Assembly (NCBI GenBank): GCA_003279635.1
Contig: QCHK01000014.1
Coordinates: 1 to 37,913 of the forward strand
Direction of reading: 5' to 3'
DNA: 37,913 bases
From: Prochlorococcus sp. AG-402-B05
GTDB lineage: Bacteria; Cyanobacteriota; Cyanobacteriia; PCC-6307; Cyanobiaceae
The stretch's first letter is position 1. Every line of letters begins with the position of its first letter. The notes beneath the pieces were generated by a model. The model searched no databases, was not told where the DNA came from, and saw only the letters and a program-made list of their open reading frames with translations. This document shows positions 26,575-35,702 of the stretch, one piece after another. The position numbers and the translations under genes were made by a program.

Positions 26575-28242
26575 TCAACCATTCAAATTGTCAATTGCAG
26601 CTATTAGGGCTTCTTTTCTTGTACCAATTACATTAACTCCAAATTTAGCAAGTCTGTCCTTTACTCTTCCTGTTGCGCCAGCAACATATGCTTTCCTTGA
26701 GTTGCTTATAGCTTCCTGAACCATATCTTCTATTGCAAGAGTTGCCGTAACTCCAAGTCTAGGAACATCAGTGATATCAAGAATTAGAACTTTATAGTTT
26801 CTTACAAGCATCATTCTTTCAGTAATTCCTTTTGCTGCTCCAAAACTAAGTGGCCCTTTTAATCTGAATAGCATTACTTCTCCTGCACAACGATCTAAAA
26901 GTGCTTTCTCATCTGAGGGGAGTTGTGCATTTGCTGCATTGTTATTTGATGATGAATCTAATGGGTTGTCTGCTTCCATTCCCTCCAATTGTGTCTCTGT
27001 AATTGAATCGATCGTAAGCATATTGGCTATGAATACTCCAACTAGTACAGCCCATATCAAGTCCCAGAAAACTGTCATAAAAAGGACTCCATACATCACA
27101 CTTGCTGTTTTCAGCGAAAGTTTATGAGCTCTTAATAGAAATCCCCAATCAATAATGTCTAAGCCAACTTTTATTAAAATTCCTGCAAGAAGAGCTGTAG
27201 GAATCTGAGCGGCTAGAGGACCAGCACCAACAAGAACAAATAGCAATACAATTGAATGAACCATCCCTGAGATTGGGGTGGAACCTCCAGATTTGACATT
27301 TATTACTGTTCTCATGGTTGCCCCAGCACCGGGTAAACCTGTGAAAATTCCAGCTACTGCATTTCCAATACCTTGTCCAATTAGTTCTCTATCAGAATTG
27401 TGCCTAGTTTGAGAAATATTATCTGCTACAAGAGATGTAAGAAGAGAGTCAATAGCCCCAAGAACAGCCAAGACTAGTCCAGCCTTAAGAATTATTGGGA
27501 AGAAATTACCAAGGCTTGGATCTGGGATACTTAAAGAAAGCCCACCCTCTGGTATTGCACCTATTCGGTCTATGGAACTATCGCCAAAAAGAAGTATTGA
27601 TAAAGGAGTAACTATTAATAATGCTAAAAGAGGAGACGGGACCCATTGACTTATTTTGCGGGGGGTCAGAAACACTATCGCAAGTGTCATTGCTGCAACG
27701 GCCATTGCAGCTCCATTTGGTGCGAAATTGTTAAATAAAGTTGAAAGAGACTCTAATACTCCTCCTCGGGTTGATATTCCAAGCAAAGGACCTATTTGAA
27801 GAGTAATTATGATTACTCCAATTCCAGACATAAAGCCTGAAACAACTGAGTATGGAACAAGTGTTATGTATTTACCAAGCCTTAGTAGGCCAAATAAAAT
27901 CTGAAATAATCCTCCAATGACTACTGCAGCCATTACTAGAGGAAGAATTTCGCCAGCTGATAAATCTCTAGGTACTCCTGCAGCCGCCAAGCTCGCCACC
28001 ACTCCAGCTACGGTTACACTCATCGGCCCAGTCGGACCACTTACCTGAGCAGGAGTTCCTCCAAATAAAGCGGCGAGGAAGCCAACTACGACTGCCCCGT
28101 AAAGTCCATAAATAGCGCCTCCAGGACCAAGAGCAGCATTACCAAACGCTAAAGCTAGTGGTAATGCCACAACTGCAGCTGTTAATCCACCTAAAACATC
28201 ACCTCTAATATTTTTCAGGTGGAAGCCATTAATTAACGCCAA
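26575..28242 (-). CDS. bicA: SulP-family transporter, probable BicA-type bicarbonate transporter
   Basis: The 555-residue protein has the SulP layout. A transmembrane core of about 12 to 14 helices starts with IRGDVLGGLTAAVVALPLALAFGNAALGPGGAIYG, with the family motif VSGPTGPMSVTVAGVVA. A cytoplasmic C-terminal STAS domain (about residues 450-555, EVMLFRLKGPLSFGAAKGITERM...VLILDITDVPRLGVTATLAIEDM) follows. SulP proteins carry sulfate or bicarbonate; position directly ahead of sbtA-sbtB supports bicarbonate. A divergent 142-base gap shared with the dnaJ-like gene probably holds its promoter. Confidence 0.85.
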   Translation of the reverse strand: MALINGFHLKNIRGDVLGGLTAAVVALPLALAFGNAALGPGGAIYGLYGAVVVGFLAALFGGTPAQVSGPTGPMSVTVAGVVASLAAAGVPRDLSAGEILPLVMAAVVIGGLFQILFGLLRLGKYITLVPYSVVSGFMSGIGVIIITLQIGPLLGISTRGGVLESLSTLFNNFAPNGAAMAVAAMTLAIVFLTPRKISQWVPSPLLALLIVTPLSILLFGDSSIDRIGAIPEGGLSLSIPDPSLGNFFPIILKAGLVLAVLGAIDSLLTSLVADNISQTRHNSDRELIGQGIGNAVAGIFTGLPGAGATMRTVINVKSGGSTPISGMVHSIVLLFVLVGAGPLAAQIPTALLAGILIKVGLDIIDWGFLLRAHKLSLKTASVMYGVLFMTVFWDLIWAVLVGVFIANMLTIDSITETQLEGMEADNPLDSSSNNNAANAQLPSDEKALLDRCAGEVMLFRLKGPLSFGAAKGITERMMLVRNYKVLILDITDVPRLGVTATLAIEDMVQEAISNSRKAYVAGATGRVKDRLAKFGVNVIGTRKEALIAAIDNLNG

Positions 28243-28384
28243 TCGACTCTCCTTACTTGATTTGACTTGTGTAAGCCTATCTCTTCAAGGTTCAATTACG
28301 TTCGGCATTCTCAATTTTTACACACTAGATTTAGACAAAATGAGTAAAAAATTGACTCTTAGCACTTGAAAAAGCTTTATTTTC

Positions 28385-29320
28385 ATGGAATTAAACGGTT
28401 TTAAGGATTATTTCAAAATTCTTGGCATCAGTAGAAATGCTACCGATAAAGAAATTAAAAGTGCATTCAGAAAACTTGCTAGACAATTTCATCCTGATTT
28501 ACATCCACATGATGAGAAGGCTGAGTCGGAATTCAAAGAAATCAATGAAGCTTACGAGATTCTTTCGGATAAGGCTAAAAAAAAGTCTTATGAACAATAT
28601 CTAGCTTATTGGTTCAAAAATAGAGCTGGAAAATCTAGATATTTTTATACAGAAAATAATGATAAGCAATTTGATGAATATCTAAACTTTGATGATTTTT
28701 TGAGTGATTTGATTGGAAGATTTAGTGAGGTTGGTCAAGATATTTACTCAAATATGTCTTTAAATAAGAATGCACAAACACTAAGTCTTGATGCAGAATT
28801 TAATTTGCAGATTAGTTTTTTAGAAGCTTTGAATGGAACAAAAAAAAATCTTTTGGTGAATGACGAACGTATTGTGGTCAAAATCCCACAAGGAATTGAA
28901 ACAGGATCAAAAATACGTATTAAAAATAAAGGGAACATACAGTCTGGGAAAGGGAAAAGAGGAGATTTATTGATTGAAGTCAGTATTAAATCTCATCCGA
29001 TTTGGAAAGTGAAAGGTTTAGATGTTTATGCAGATTTACCTCTTTCTTTAGATGAATTTGCTTTGGGAGCAAATATTGCTGTTATCTCTCCTCAAGGCGA
29101 CACATATTTATCAATACCTTCTGGAAGTTTACCCGAGCAAAAATTGAGATTAGAAGGCCAAGGATTACATAACTTGGTTACCCAAGGAGATTTGTTTTTT
29201 ACTTTAAAATTAAAGTTACCTGAAAAATGGTCAGCTGATGAGCTGAGACTTCTTGAAAAGCTTAGATCTGTTCGAATAGATGAACCTCGATCAAGTTGGT
29301 TCGAGAAGGCTAGGACTTAA
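28385..29320 (+). CDS. dnaJ: DnaJ-family (CbpA-like, type II) co-chaperone
   Basis: The 311-residue protein opens with a J domain (DYFKILGISRNATDKEIKSAFRKLARQFHPDLHPHDEKAESEFKEINEAYEILSD) containing the HPD triad that stimulates DnaK. There is no cysteine-rich zinc finger. The C-terminal substrate-binding domain (EFNLQISFLEALNGTKKNLL, VKIPQGIETGSKIRIKNKG, GDLLIEVSIKSHPIWKVKG) is intact. This is the type II CbpA-like form. It heads a plus-strand run with hemB, gloA, mutS2 and obgE, whose short gaps suggest co-transcription for at least part of the run. Confidence 0.92.
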   Translation: MELNGFKDYFKILGISRNATDKEIKSAFRKLARQFHPDLHPHDEKAESEFKEINEAYEILSDKAKKKSYEQYLAYWFKNRAGKSRYFYTENNDKQFDEYLNFDDFLSDLIGRFSEVGQDIYSNMSLNKNAQTLSLDAEFNLQISFLEALNGTKKNLLVNDERIVVKIPQGIETGSKIRIKNKGNIQSGKGKRGDLLIEVSIKSHPIWKVKGLDVYADLPLSLDEFALGANIAVISPQGDTYLSIPSGSLPEQKLRLEGQGLHNLVTQGDLFFTLKLKLPEKWSADELRLLEKLRSVRIDEPRSSWFEKART

Positions 29321-29354
29321 AGGAAGTAAAATGTAGTTATCTTGATTGGTCCAT

Positions 29355-30353
29355 ATGGATCTTACTTATCGGCCCCGTCGTCTTCGCAGAACAAACTCCT
29401 TAAGAGAGATGGTTCGAGAGAACACTGTCTCTGCTTCTGACTTTATCTACCCTCTTTTTGTCCATGAAGGTTCAGATACTCAAGAAATAGCCGCGATGCC
29501 AGGGACAAGTCGCTGGTCCATAGATGGATTGATTGATGAAGTTAAGCGTGCTTGGAATCTAGGGATTCGATGTGTCGTTATTTTCCCAAAAGTTCCTGAC
29601 GAGCAAAAAACAGAAGATGGAGCTGAGTGCTTTAATGAAAAAGGTTTAATACCAAGGACTATTGATAGATTGAAAAAAGAGATACCGGAAATGTCTGTTA
29701 TGACTGATGTTGCTTTAGATCCTTATTCTTGTGATGGTCATGATGGAATAGTTAGTGATGACGGGATAATTTTGAATGATGCAACTGTGAATTATTTATG
29801 TAAACAAGCTGTTGTTCAGGCACGAGCTGGAGCAGATTTAATTGGCCCAAGTGACATGATGGATGGAAGAGTTGGAGCAATAAGAGAAGCCTTAGATGAT
29901 GAAGGTTTTGAACATGTAGGAATAATTAGTTATACGGCAAAATATTCGTCTGCATATTATGGACCGTTTAGAGAAGCTTTAGATTCTGCTCCTAGATCAT
30001 TATCTAATAAGCCTATTCCGAAAAATAAAAACACCTATCAGATGGATCCAGCTAATGCTAGGGAAGCAATAACTGAAGCTCAGCTTGACGAACAAGAAGG
30101 ATCAGACATCCTCATGGTTAAACCAGGTTTGGCTTACTTAGATATTATTTACCGTTTGAGAGAAGAATCAGAGTTACCTATCGCTGCTTATAACGTAAGT
30201 GGGGAGTACTCAATGGTCAAAGCTGCTGCTCAAAGAGGCTGGATAGATGAAAGAGACATTGTTTTGGAAACTTTATTGAGTTTTAAAAGAGCAGGAGCAA
30301 ATCTGATCCTTACATATCACGCATGTGATGCCGCAGGATGGTTAAAAGAATAA
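29355..30353 (+). CDS. hemB: Delta-aminolevulinic acid dehydratase (porphobilinogen synthase)
   Basis: The product of about 332 residues is HemB. It condenses two 5-aminolevulinate molecules to porphobilinogen on the way to heme, chlorophyll and bilins. The active-site lysines are in SYTAKYSSAYYGPFREAL and MVKPGLAYLDII. The metal site reads DVALDPYSCDGHDG (residues 118-131): the zinc-binding cysteine triad is replaced by aspartates, as in plant and cyanobacterial magnesium-type enzymes. An in-frame TTG lies at 29346, but the ATG at 29355 gives the family N-terminus MDLTYRPRRLRR, so I chose it. Confidence 0.96.
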   Translation: MDLTYRPRRLRRTNSLREMVRENTVSASDFIYPLFVHEGSDTQEIAAMPGTSRWSIDGLIDEVKRAWNLGIRCVVIFPKVPDEQKTEDGAECFNEKGLIPRTIDRLKKEIPEMSVMTDVALDPYSCDGHDGIVSDDGIILNDATVNYLCKQAVVQARAGADLIGPSDMMDGRVGAIREALDDEGFEHVGIISYTAKYSSAYYGPFREALDSAPRSLSNKPIPKNKNTYQMDPANAREAITEAQLDEQEGSDILMVKPGLAYLDIIYRLREESELPIAAYNVSGEYSMVKAAAQRGWIDERDIVLETLLSFKRAGANLILTYHACDAAGWLKE

Positions 30354-30402
30354 TAAAGTTGATTAAAAAAATTACTAAAATTTGAACCTTCAATCAAAAG
30401 TA

Positions 30403-30807
30403 ATGCATAAAAAACAGTCTGAATTAAATATCGAAAGTGTTCATCGACTTGGTCATGTTGCTATAAGAGTTGAGGATGTCAACAGAGCTAAAAGCTTTTA
30501 TATGAGCTTGGGGATGAAGCTCATATGGGATGATACTGATTGGTGTTATTTAGAGGCGGGAGATAGTAAAGATGGTTTAGCTTTACTTGGCCCTAGCTAT
30601 AAAGCTGCTGGTCCTCATTTCGCATTTCATTTCACTAATAAGGATGAGATCAAGAGAATTCATGATTCTCTAAAAAAACAAGGGATCAAGGTTGGTGCTT
30701 TGCATGATCATCGAGATGGGACTTCTTCTTTTTATTTAAAAGATACAGAAGGAAATTGGTTGGAAATGCTTTATCACCCATTAACAGGAATACCCACAAA
30801 TCAATAG
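30403..30807 (+). CDS. gloA: Lactoylglutathione lyase (glyoxalase I), VOC family
   Basis: The protein has the paired beta-alpha-beta-beta-beta VOC fold. It shows LGHVAIRVEDVNRAKSFYMSLGMKLIWDD, a second metal residue region at CYLEAGD, and the C-terminal half HFAFHFTN...TSSFYLKDTEGNWLEMLY. The histidine/glutamate metal ligands (His in GHVAIRV, Glu in YLEAGD, His in HFAFHF, Glu in NWLEML) fit glyoxalase I, which converts the methylglyoxal-glutathione adduct to lactoylglutathione. A broader VOC dioxygenase role cannot be excluded. A TTG at 30382 would add seven residues; the ATG at 30403 is more likely. It follows hemB closely. Confidence 0.82.
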   Translation: MHKKQSELNIESVHRLGHVAIRVEDVNRAKSFYMSLGMKLIWDDTDWCYLEAGDSKDGLALLGPSYKAAGPHFAFHFTNKDEIKRIHDSLKKQGIKVGALHDHRDGTSSFYLKDTEGNWLEMLYHPLTGIPTNQ

Positions 30808-30822
30808 ACTTTATGTAGACGA

Positions 30823-33237
30823 ATGGGATTAACAAGAAATCAGAATGATTCTGAAAAGACACAAATAATTTTAGAGTCTTTGGATTTACTTGAATGGCCA
30901 ATTGTTTGTAGCCATATGTCTACTTTCGCGGTTACTCAGCAAGGTCGTAAAAAATGTGAAAGCTTTGATTTACCATTACATATCTCTTTAAGCCATGAGT
31001 TATTGTGCCAAACATTGGAAATTGGATCATTAGATATTTCACTTGATGGAGGAATATCTTTTGAAGGTGTTCATGATTTGAAAAATATTCTTTTGATATG
31101 CTCCAAGGGCGGTGTTGCTACGGGTGAGGATTTATTAAAAGTAGCTGATACTTTAAGAGCTGCTAGGAAATTACGAAAAATAATATTTGATCAATTGATA
31201 CGTCCACGATTATCTGAATTGCTCAAAGATATTGCAACTTTGCCAGATTTACAAAAACTCCTCGAATTCGGGCTAGATGAAGGTGGTCGAATTGCTGATC
31301 GTGCTAGCACAAAGCTTTCTGAATTACGTCGCCATAGGAGTGCGGTACGTCTTCAAAGAAAAGATATTCTTCAAGATATTATCCGAAAATATGGCGGATT
31401 ACTTCAAGACAACATTATCTCAGAGAGATATGGTCGACCTGTTTTAGCTTTTAAGGCTGGAACTACTGATCAAATAAAAGGAATGGTTCATGATAGTTCA
31501 GCTTCTGGGAATACAATTTATGTCGAGCCGCAAGTTGTTATATCAATAGGAAACCGTTTAGCGAAGATAGATTCTGAAATCTCAGATGAAGAGAGAAGAC
31601 TTTTAGCTAATTGGAGTAAAGAGGTTGGCCTTAATGCAAATGTAATAGATTATTTAGGAGAGATACTTTTACAGATTGAGTTTTCATTAGCTAGAGCACG
31701 TTACTCTAAATGGCTTAATGGGGTACCAGCAGTTCTTGATGAAGAGGAAAATACATTATTCGAGATTAAAGATTTTCGTCATCCGTTATTGGTATGGAAT
31801 GACTTTTATGAGAAAAAGAATAGAGTTGTTCCCACTAGTTTTGATGTCCCCGCTAATTTGAAAGTGGTTGCGATTACAGGACCTAATACTGGCGGCAAAA
31901 CTGTAGCTTTAAAAAGTATTGGTTTAGCAGTTTTAATGGCAAAAGCCGGTTTGCTTTTGCCATGTACAGGCTCACCAAGATTACCGTGGTGTAAAAATAT
32001 TTTAGCTGATATTGGTGATGAGCAATCTTTACAGCAAAATTTATCTACATTTAGTGGACATATCCTACGTATAAGTCGAATACTTGATGCTATTGATTCA
32101 TTCCCAGGTACAACTCTTGTACTTTTAGATGAAGTAGGAGCAGGAACTGATCCTACTGAAGGTACCGCATTGGCTATGGCGCTTTTAAAGGTAATGGCGG
32201 ATAGAGCAAGATTAACTATTGCAACTACTCATTTTGGACAATTAAAAGCACTAAAATATAGTGATTCAAGATTTGAAAATGCTTCCGTTTCTTTCGATAG
32301 CGAAACTATACAACCAACTTTTCATTTGCAATGGGGAATTCCGGGTAGAAGTAATGCAATTGAAATTTCAAAGAGACTTGGTCTCGATGAGCAAGTAATT
32401 AAAAGTGCTCAAAAATTTATCAATCCTGAAAATGTTGAAAATGTTAATCAAGTTATCCAAGGCTTAGAAAAACAACGAGAGCGGCAACAATCAGCAGCTG
32501 AAGATGCTGCAGCACTATTGGCAAAAACCGAATTACTACATGAAGAATTACTTAATAGTTGGCAGAAACAACGTCAACAATCGGAAGAGTTTCATGAACA
32601 AGGAAGGTTCAAATTGGAGTCATCAATTCGTGAAGGTCAAAAAGAAGTTAGACATTTAATAAAACGCTTGCGCGACCAAAATGCTAGTGGTGAGACAGCA
32701 AGAATCGCTGGTCAACGATTACGGCAAATGGAAAAGGGATATCGAAGCGATAGGCGAATTCAGCACATAACGAGTTGGACCCCAAAGATTGGGGAAAAAG
32801 TTAGATTGTCTTCTATTGGTAAAGCAGGTGAAATAATTTCTTTTTCAGATGATGGGATGCAATTAACAGTGCTATGCGGTGTATTTCGAAGCAAAGTTAC
32901 TTTAAATGAGGTAGAAAGTCTTGATGGTCAAAAAGCGGAAATAAATCCTGTTGTGCAAGTAAAAACTTCGCAAGTAAGAAAGAATTTATCCTTAGTGCGT
33001 ACAAAAAGAAATACCTTAGATGTAAGAGGTTTACGAGTGCATGAAGCCGAGGGAGTAATTGAAGAAAAGTTGAGAAATTGTTCTGGCGCCTTATGGGTTG
33101 TTCATGGAATCGGTTCTGGAAAACTAAAAAAAGGTTTAAGGAAATGGTTGGATTCTCTTTCATATATTGAGAAAGTAGCCGATGCTGAACCTCATGATGG
33201 CGGTCCGGGATGTAGTGTTGTTTGGATGGTTGATTGA
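30823..33237 (+). CDS. mutS2: MutS2 family ATPase/endonuclease
   Basis: The 804-residue protein is MutS2. It lacks the MutS mismatch-recognition domain, starts with the core and lever region (LESLDLLEWPIVCSHMSTFAVTQQGR), and has the ABC ATPase with Walker A ITGPNTGGKTVALKSIG and Walker B LVLLDEVGAGTDPTEGTALAMAL. A coiled-coil and glutamine-rich stretch follows, and it ends with a C-terminal Smr domain (LDVRGLRVHEAEGVIEEKL, WVVHGIGSGKLKKGLRKWL). Bacterial MutS2 proteins have been linked to suppression of recombination and to ribosome collision rescue. It sits between gloA and obgE on the same strand. The obgE neighbour fits the ribosome-related view, but that is inference. Confidence 0.95.
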   Translation: MGLTRNQNDSEKTQIILESLDLLEWPIVCSHMSTFAVTQQGRKKCESFDLPLHISLSHELLCQTLEIGSLDISLDGGISFEGVHDLKNILLICSKGGVATGEDLLKVADTLRAARKLRKIIFDQLIRPRLSELLKDIATLPDLQKLLEFGLDEGGRIADRASTKLSELRRHRSAVRLQRKDILQDIIRKYGGLLQDNIISERYGRPVLAFKAGTTDQIKGMVHDSSASGNTIYVEPQVVISIGNRLAKIDSEISDEERRLLANWSKEVGLNANVIDYLGEILLQIEFSLARARYSKWLNGVPAVLDEEENTLFEIKDFRHPLLVWNDFYEKKNRVVPTSFDVPANLKVVAITGPNTGGKTVALKSIGLAVLMAKAGLLLPCTGSPRLPWCKNILADIGDEQSLQQNLSTFSGHILRISRILDAIDSFPGTTLVLLDEVGAGTDPTEGTALAMALLKVMADRARLTIATTHFGQLKALKYSDSRFENASVSFDSETIQPTFHLQWGIPGRSNAIEISKRLGLDEQVIKSAQKFINPENVENVNQVIQGLEKQRERQQSAAEDAAALLAKTELLHEELLNSWQKQRQQSEEFHEQGRFKLESSIREGQKEVRHLIKRLRDQNASGETARIAGQRLRQMEKGYRSDRRIQHITSWTPKIGEKVRLSSIGKAGEIISFSDDGMQLTVLCGVFRSKVTLNEVESLDGQKAEINPVVQVKTSQVRKNLSLVRTKRNTLDVRGLRVHEAEGVIEEKLRNCSGALWVVHGIGSGKLKKGLRKWLDSLSYIEKVADAEPHDGGPGCSVVWMVD

Positions 33238-33334
33238 CTTTTGGGTGGAAATTATAAACAGTGGTTTCAATTCTTTTTTAGCAATCATGAATTTAAAAAT
33301 TATTATCAATTTTATGGATGAAAAATATTTCTAA

Positions 33335-34324
33335 ATGCAATTCATTGATCAGGCCATTATTGATGTCAAAGCAGGTTCAGGTGGTGATGGTATCTCTGCT
33401 TTTAGAAGAGAAAAGTATGTTCCAGCAGGTGGCCCTGCGGGGGGAGATGGAGGACAAGGAGGAAATGTTGTTTTAGAGGCTGATGATAATCTGCAAACTC
33501 TTTTGGATTTCAAATTTCAGAAATTAATTTCTGCACAGAATGGTCATAGAGGTGGACCCAATAAATGCACTGGTGCAGCCGGAGATGACACAGTACTTAA
33601 AGTTCCATGTGGAACGGAGGTAAGACATCTTTCTACAAATATTATTCTTGGTGACTTAACTCACAAAGGTCAACAACTTATTGTCGCGTTTGGTGGGAAA
33701 GGAGGTTTCGGTAACGCTCGCTATTTATCAAATAGCAATAGAGCACCAGAAAAATTCACTGAGGGGAAAGAGGGGGAAGAATGGACATTGCAATTAGAAT
33801 TAAAACTACTAGCAGAAGTTGGAATTATTGGTTTACCCAATGCAGGTAAAAGTACGTTGATTTCTGTACTCTCCTCTGCCAAGCCTAAAATTGCTGATTA
33901 TCCATTTACAACTTTAATTCCTAATCTCGGAGTAGTAAGAAGGCCCTCAGGAGACGGAACAGTTTTTGCAGATATTCCTGGCTTAATTTCTGGAGCATCA
34001 AAAGGGGTTGGACTAGGGCATGATTTTCTCCGACATATTGAAAGAACAAAGGTTTTACTTCATTTGATTGATTCAGCATCAAACGATCCAATAAATGATT
34101 TCAGAACTATTAATGAGGAATTAACGTCTTATGGTCATAATTTGATCTCTAAGCCTAGAATTTTTGTTCTTAATAAAAAAGAGTTATTAAATGAGAATGA
34201 CATTAAAAAACTTTTAAATAAAATCGAGCAATTAACTGGAAAAAATGTACATGTAATTTCCTCTGTAACAAGATTTGGTCTTGATAATTTGTTAAGTTCT
34301 ATTTGGCACGAACTTGGATATTAA
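33335..34324 (+). CDS. obgE: Obg-family ribosome assembly GTPase
   Basis: The 329-residue protein has the glycine-rich Obg domain ([43 protein letters not shown]) and then a G domain with [13 protein letters not shown] (G1), [25 protein letters not shown] (G3) and LNKKE (G4). It lacks the extra C-terminal OCT domain found in some Firmicutes. Obg acts in 50S assembly and can respond to ppGpp, which connects it with the rel gene in this window. It lies about 97 bases after mutS2, with the ATG at 33335. Confidence 0.96.
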   Translation: MQFIDQAIIDVKAGSGGDGISAFRREKYVPAGGPAGGDGGQGGNVVLEADDNLQTLLDFKFQKLISAQNGHRGGPNKCTGAAGDDTVLKVPCGTEVRHLSTNIILGDLTHKGQQLIVAFGGKGGFGNARYLSNSNRAPEKFTEGKEGEEWTLQLELKLLAEVGIIGLPNAGKSTLISVLSSAKPKIADYPFTTLIPNLGVVRRPSGDGTVFADIPGLISGASKGVGLGHDFLRHIERTKVLLHLIDSASNDPINDFRTINEELTSYGHNLISKPRIFVLNKKELLNENDIKKLLNKIEQLTGKNVHVISSVTRFGLDNLLSSIWHELGY

Positions 34325-34401
34325 GTAATTGTCATGAGTGAATCATACCTACTTGTCTTGCAGCTAATTATTAGTCATAACTAAAGAGAGTTTTTAAAAT
34401 T

Positions 34402-34584
34402 ATGAATTTTTACAGTTGTTTCGATGGAAAAGGGAAAATCATTGCTCGTTGCCAGACTGATCAGGATATTAATGTTCTAAAAAAAATGGGCAGACCAATA
34501 GTCAAGGTTCTTCAAATGAAAAATGAGGAAGCAGTTGTATGTTCTTTAACTGGAAGTCCCTCAGATTTTAATATGGATTATTAG
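34402..34584 (+). CDS. Conserved-looking small protein of unknown function
   Basis: The 60-residue protein begins MNFYSCFDGKGKIIARCQTD and ends in SPSDFNMDY. It has three cysteines (residues 6, 18 and 48), no signal peptide and no membrane helix. The alternation of residues suggests a small beta-rich fold. I recognise no family. Coding is supported by a complete frame with ATG, a purine-rich AAAGAGAG about 15 bases upstream, and a perfect 19-base-pair terminator just after the stop. It follows obgE by 77 bases. Confidence 0.7.
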   Translation: MNFYSCFDGKGKIIARCQTDQDINVLKKMGRPIVKVLQMKNEEAVVCSLTGSPSDFNMDY

Positions 34585-34593
34585 TTTGTTATG

Positions 34594-34637
34594 AAACAAT
34601 AAAAAAAGGGGCAAATGCCCCTTTTTTTATTGTTTTT
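34594..34637. terminator. Bidirectional terminator with a 19-base-pair perfect stem
   Basis: The left arm (34594-34612) and right arm (34617-34635) are exact inverted repeats around an AAAT loop. The core is AAAAAAAGGGGC with GCCCCTTTTTTT. T tracts exist on both strands within and after the GC core, so it can end both the 60-residue gene and the convergent cp12. Confidence 0.92.
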
Positions 34638-34649
34638 GATTTCTTATGA

Positions 34650-34868
34650 TTAATCGTCGTACACCAAACACTCTGGCTCGTCAGGGTTAGCATCACAAAA
34701 AAGTTCGAGCGCATTTGGATCATGTTTGTCCTCAGGATGATGCTCTTTGTACTCCTCGAGAGAATGAAGCTCTTCTGTTAAGTGTCTAACTTTAGGATCA
34801 TTGCCTGAAGCTTGAGCTGTTTGGATCTCTGACTGATCCTTTTTAATATGCTCGTCGATTGATTTCAT
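34650..34868 (-). CDS. cp12: CP12-type Calvin cycle regulatory protein, C-terminal motif only
   Basis: The 72-residue acidic protein ends in LELFCDANPDEPECLVYDD, the CP12 C-terminal cysteine pair that clamps GAPDH. The N-terminal cysteine pair and the AWDxVEEL core that engage phosphoribulokinase are not present. Instead there is a charged helix (KVRHLTEELHSLEEYKEHHP). CP12 is an intrinsically disordered redox linker that silences GAPDH and PRK in the dark. This half-CP12 form is what I would expect in marine picocyanobacteria. It is closed by the bidirectional terminator. Confidence 0.85.
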   Translation of the reverse strand: MKSIDEHIKKDQSEIQTAQASGNDPKVRHLTEELHSLEEYKEHHPEDKHDPNALELFCDANPDEPECLVYDD

Positions 34869-35028
34869 AGCGTCTTAAAGGAGCAAAATCTTTAACTATT
34901 ACAAGATAATTATGTCAGGTGAATATTGCACGTGCTTTGTGAATTTGGTTGGATTTCCTCACCATTTGCTGACATGCTAAGTAAATCTTTGTGCTTAGGA
35001 AATTCTTCATAGGTGAAATACTCTCTGG

Positions 35029-35700
35029 CTAGCTTGTTTCAATGTCTGTTGTATTGAGCTTTCTTTGTCTTTCTAAAAAATCAAACACACTTTTATCTCC
35101 TATGTCAGCTTCTGCTGGAAGGTCAAATTTTCTTATTCCCAATATCAATAAAAGTAGAGCAGAAAGAACTAACAGTGCAAAAGTAAATTTTTCATCAGCA
35201 AGTTCAGTCAAATGTCCGATAAAAGCTATTGGTATAAATATTGTGATCCCTATTGCCTCAATTCTTCTAAAACAAAAAAACTCTTTGAACCCTAATCCTG
35301 TTAAGGATACAAAAAGTGGCCCAACTAGAAATACCCACTTTGGATTTTCTTTAAGACCATAGATAAAGTTTGTTAATCCAAAGTGATATGCAACAATTCC
35401 TAGGCCAATGCTACCAATTGCCCAAAAAAATATAAGTGCTTGATGTAAAGGTCTTAAATATATGTGTATCCACTTAAGACCTAAGCCTAGACTAATTACC
35501 AATCCAGCAAAATAAATCCATATTTGACTAGATCCATTGATAAACCATTGGACTATACCTAAAGAAAAGAATATGCCACAAAATAGAATAGATAAGCGAT
35601 AGAAGAGAACTTCTTTCTTATCTTCGTGAGTTACTATGAAATCACCATAGACTCCTTTAATAGGATTTGAAGATGAAAAATAAGAATTTTCTTCTTGCAT
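35029..35700 (-). CDS. DUF2301 family integral membrane protein
   Basis: The 223-residue protein starts with a soluble stretch (GVYGDFIVTHEDKKEVLFYRLS) and then has about seven hydrophobic segments, including LFCGIFFSLGIVQWFI, IYFAGLVISLGLGL, ALIFFWAIGSIGLGIVAYHFG and FTFALLVLSALLLLILGI. The central GPLFVSLTGLGFKEFFCFRRIEA segment fits the cyanobacterial DUF2301 family, whose function is unknown to me. It lies two bases after the glutathione transferase gene on the same strand, so the two are probably co-transcribed. Confidence 0.82.
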   Translation of the reverse strand: MQEENSYFSSSNPIKGVYGDFIVTHEDKKEVLFYRLSILFCGIFFSLGIVQWFINGSSQIWIYFAGLVISLGLGLKWIHIYLRPLHQALIFFWAIGSIGLGIVAYHFGLTNFIYGLKENPKWVFLVGPLFVSLTGLGFKEFFCFRRIEAIGITIFIPIAFIGHLTELADEKFTFALLVLSALLLLILGIRKFDLPAEADIGDKSVFDFLERQRKLNTTDIETS

Positions 35701-35702
35701 AA

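Noticed and set aside
32897-33163. Open minus-strand frame of 88 codons inside the mutS2 Smr region
   Set aside because: It lies opposite the conserved Smr coding region and has low-complexity Leu/Phe-rich composition, so it is treated as a shadow.
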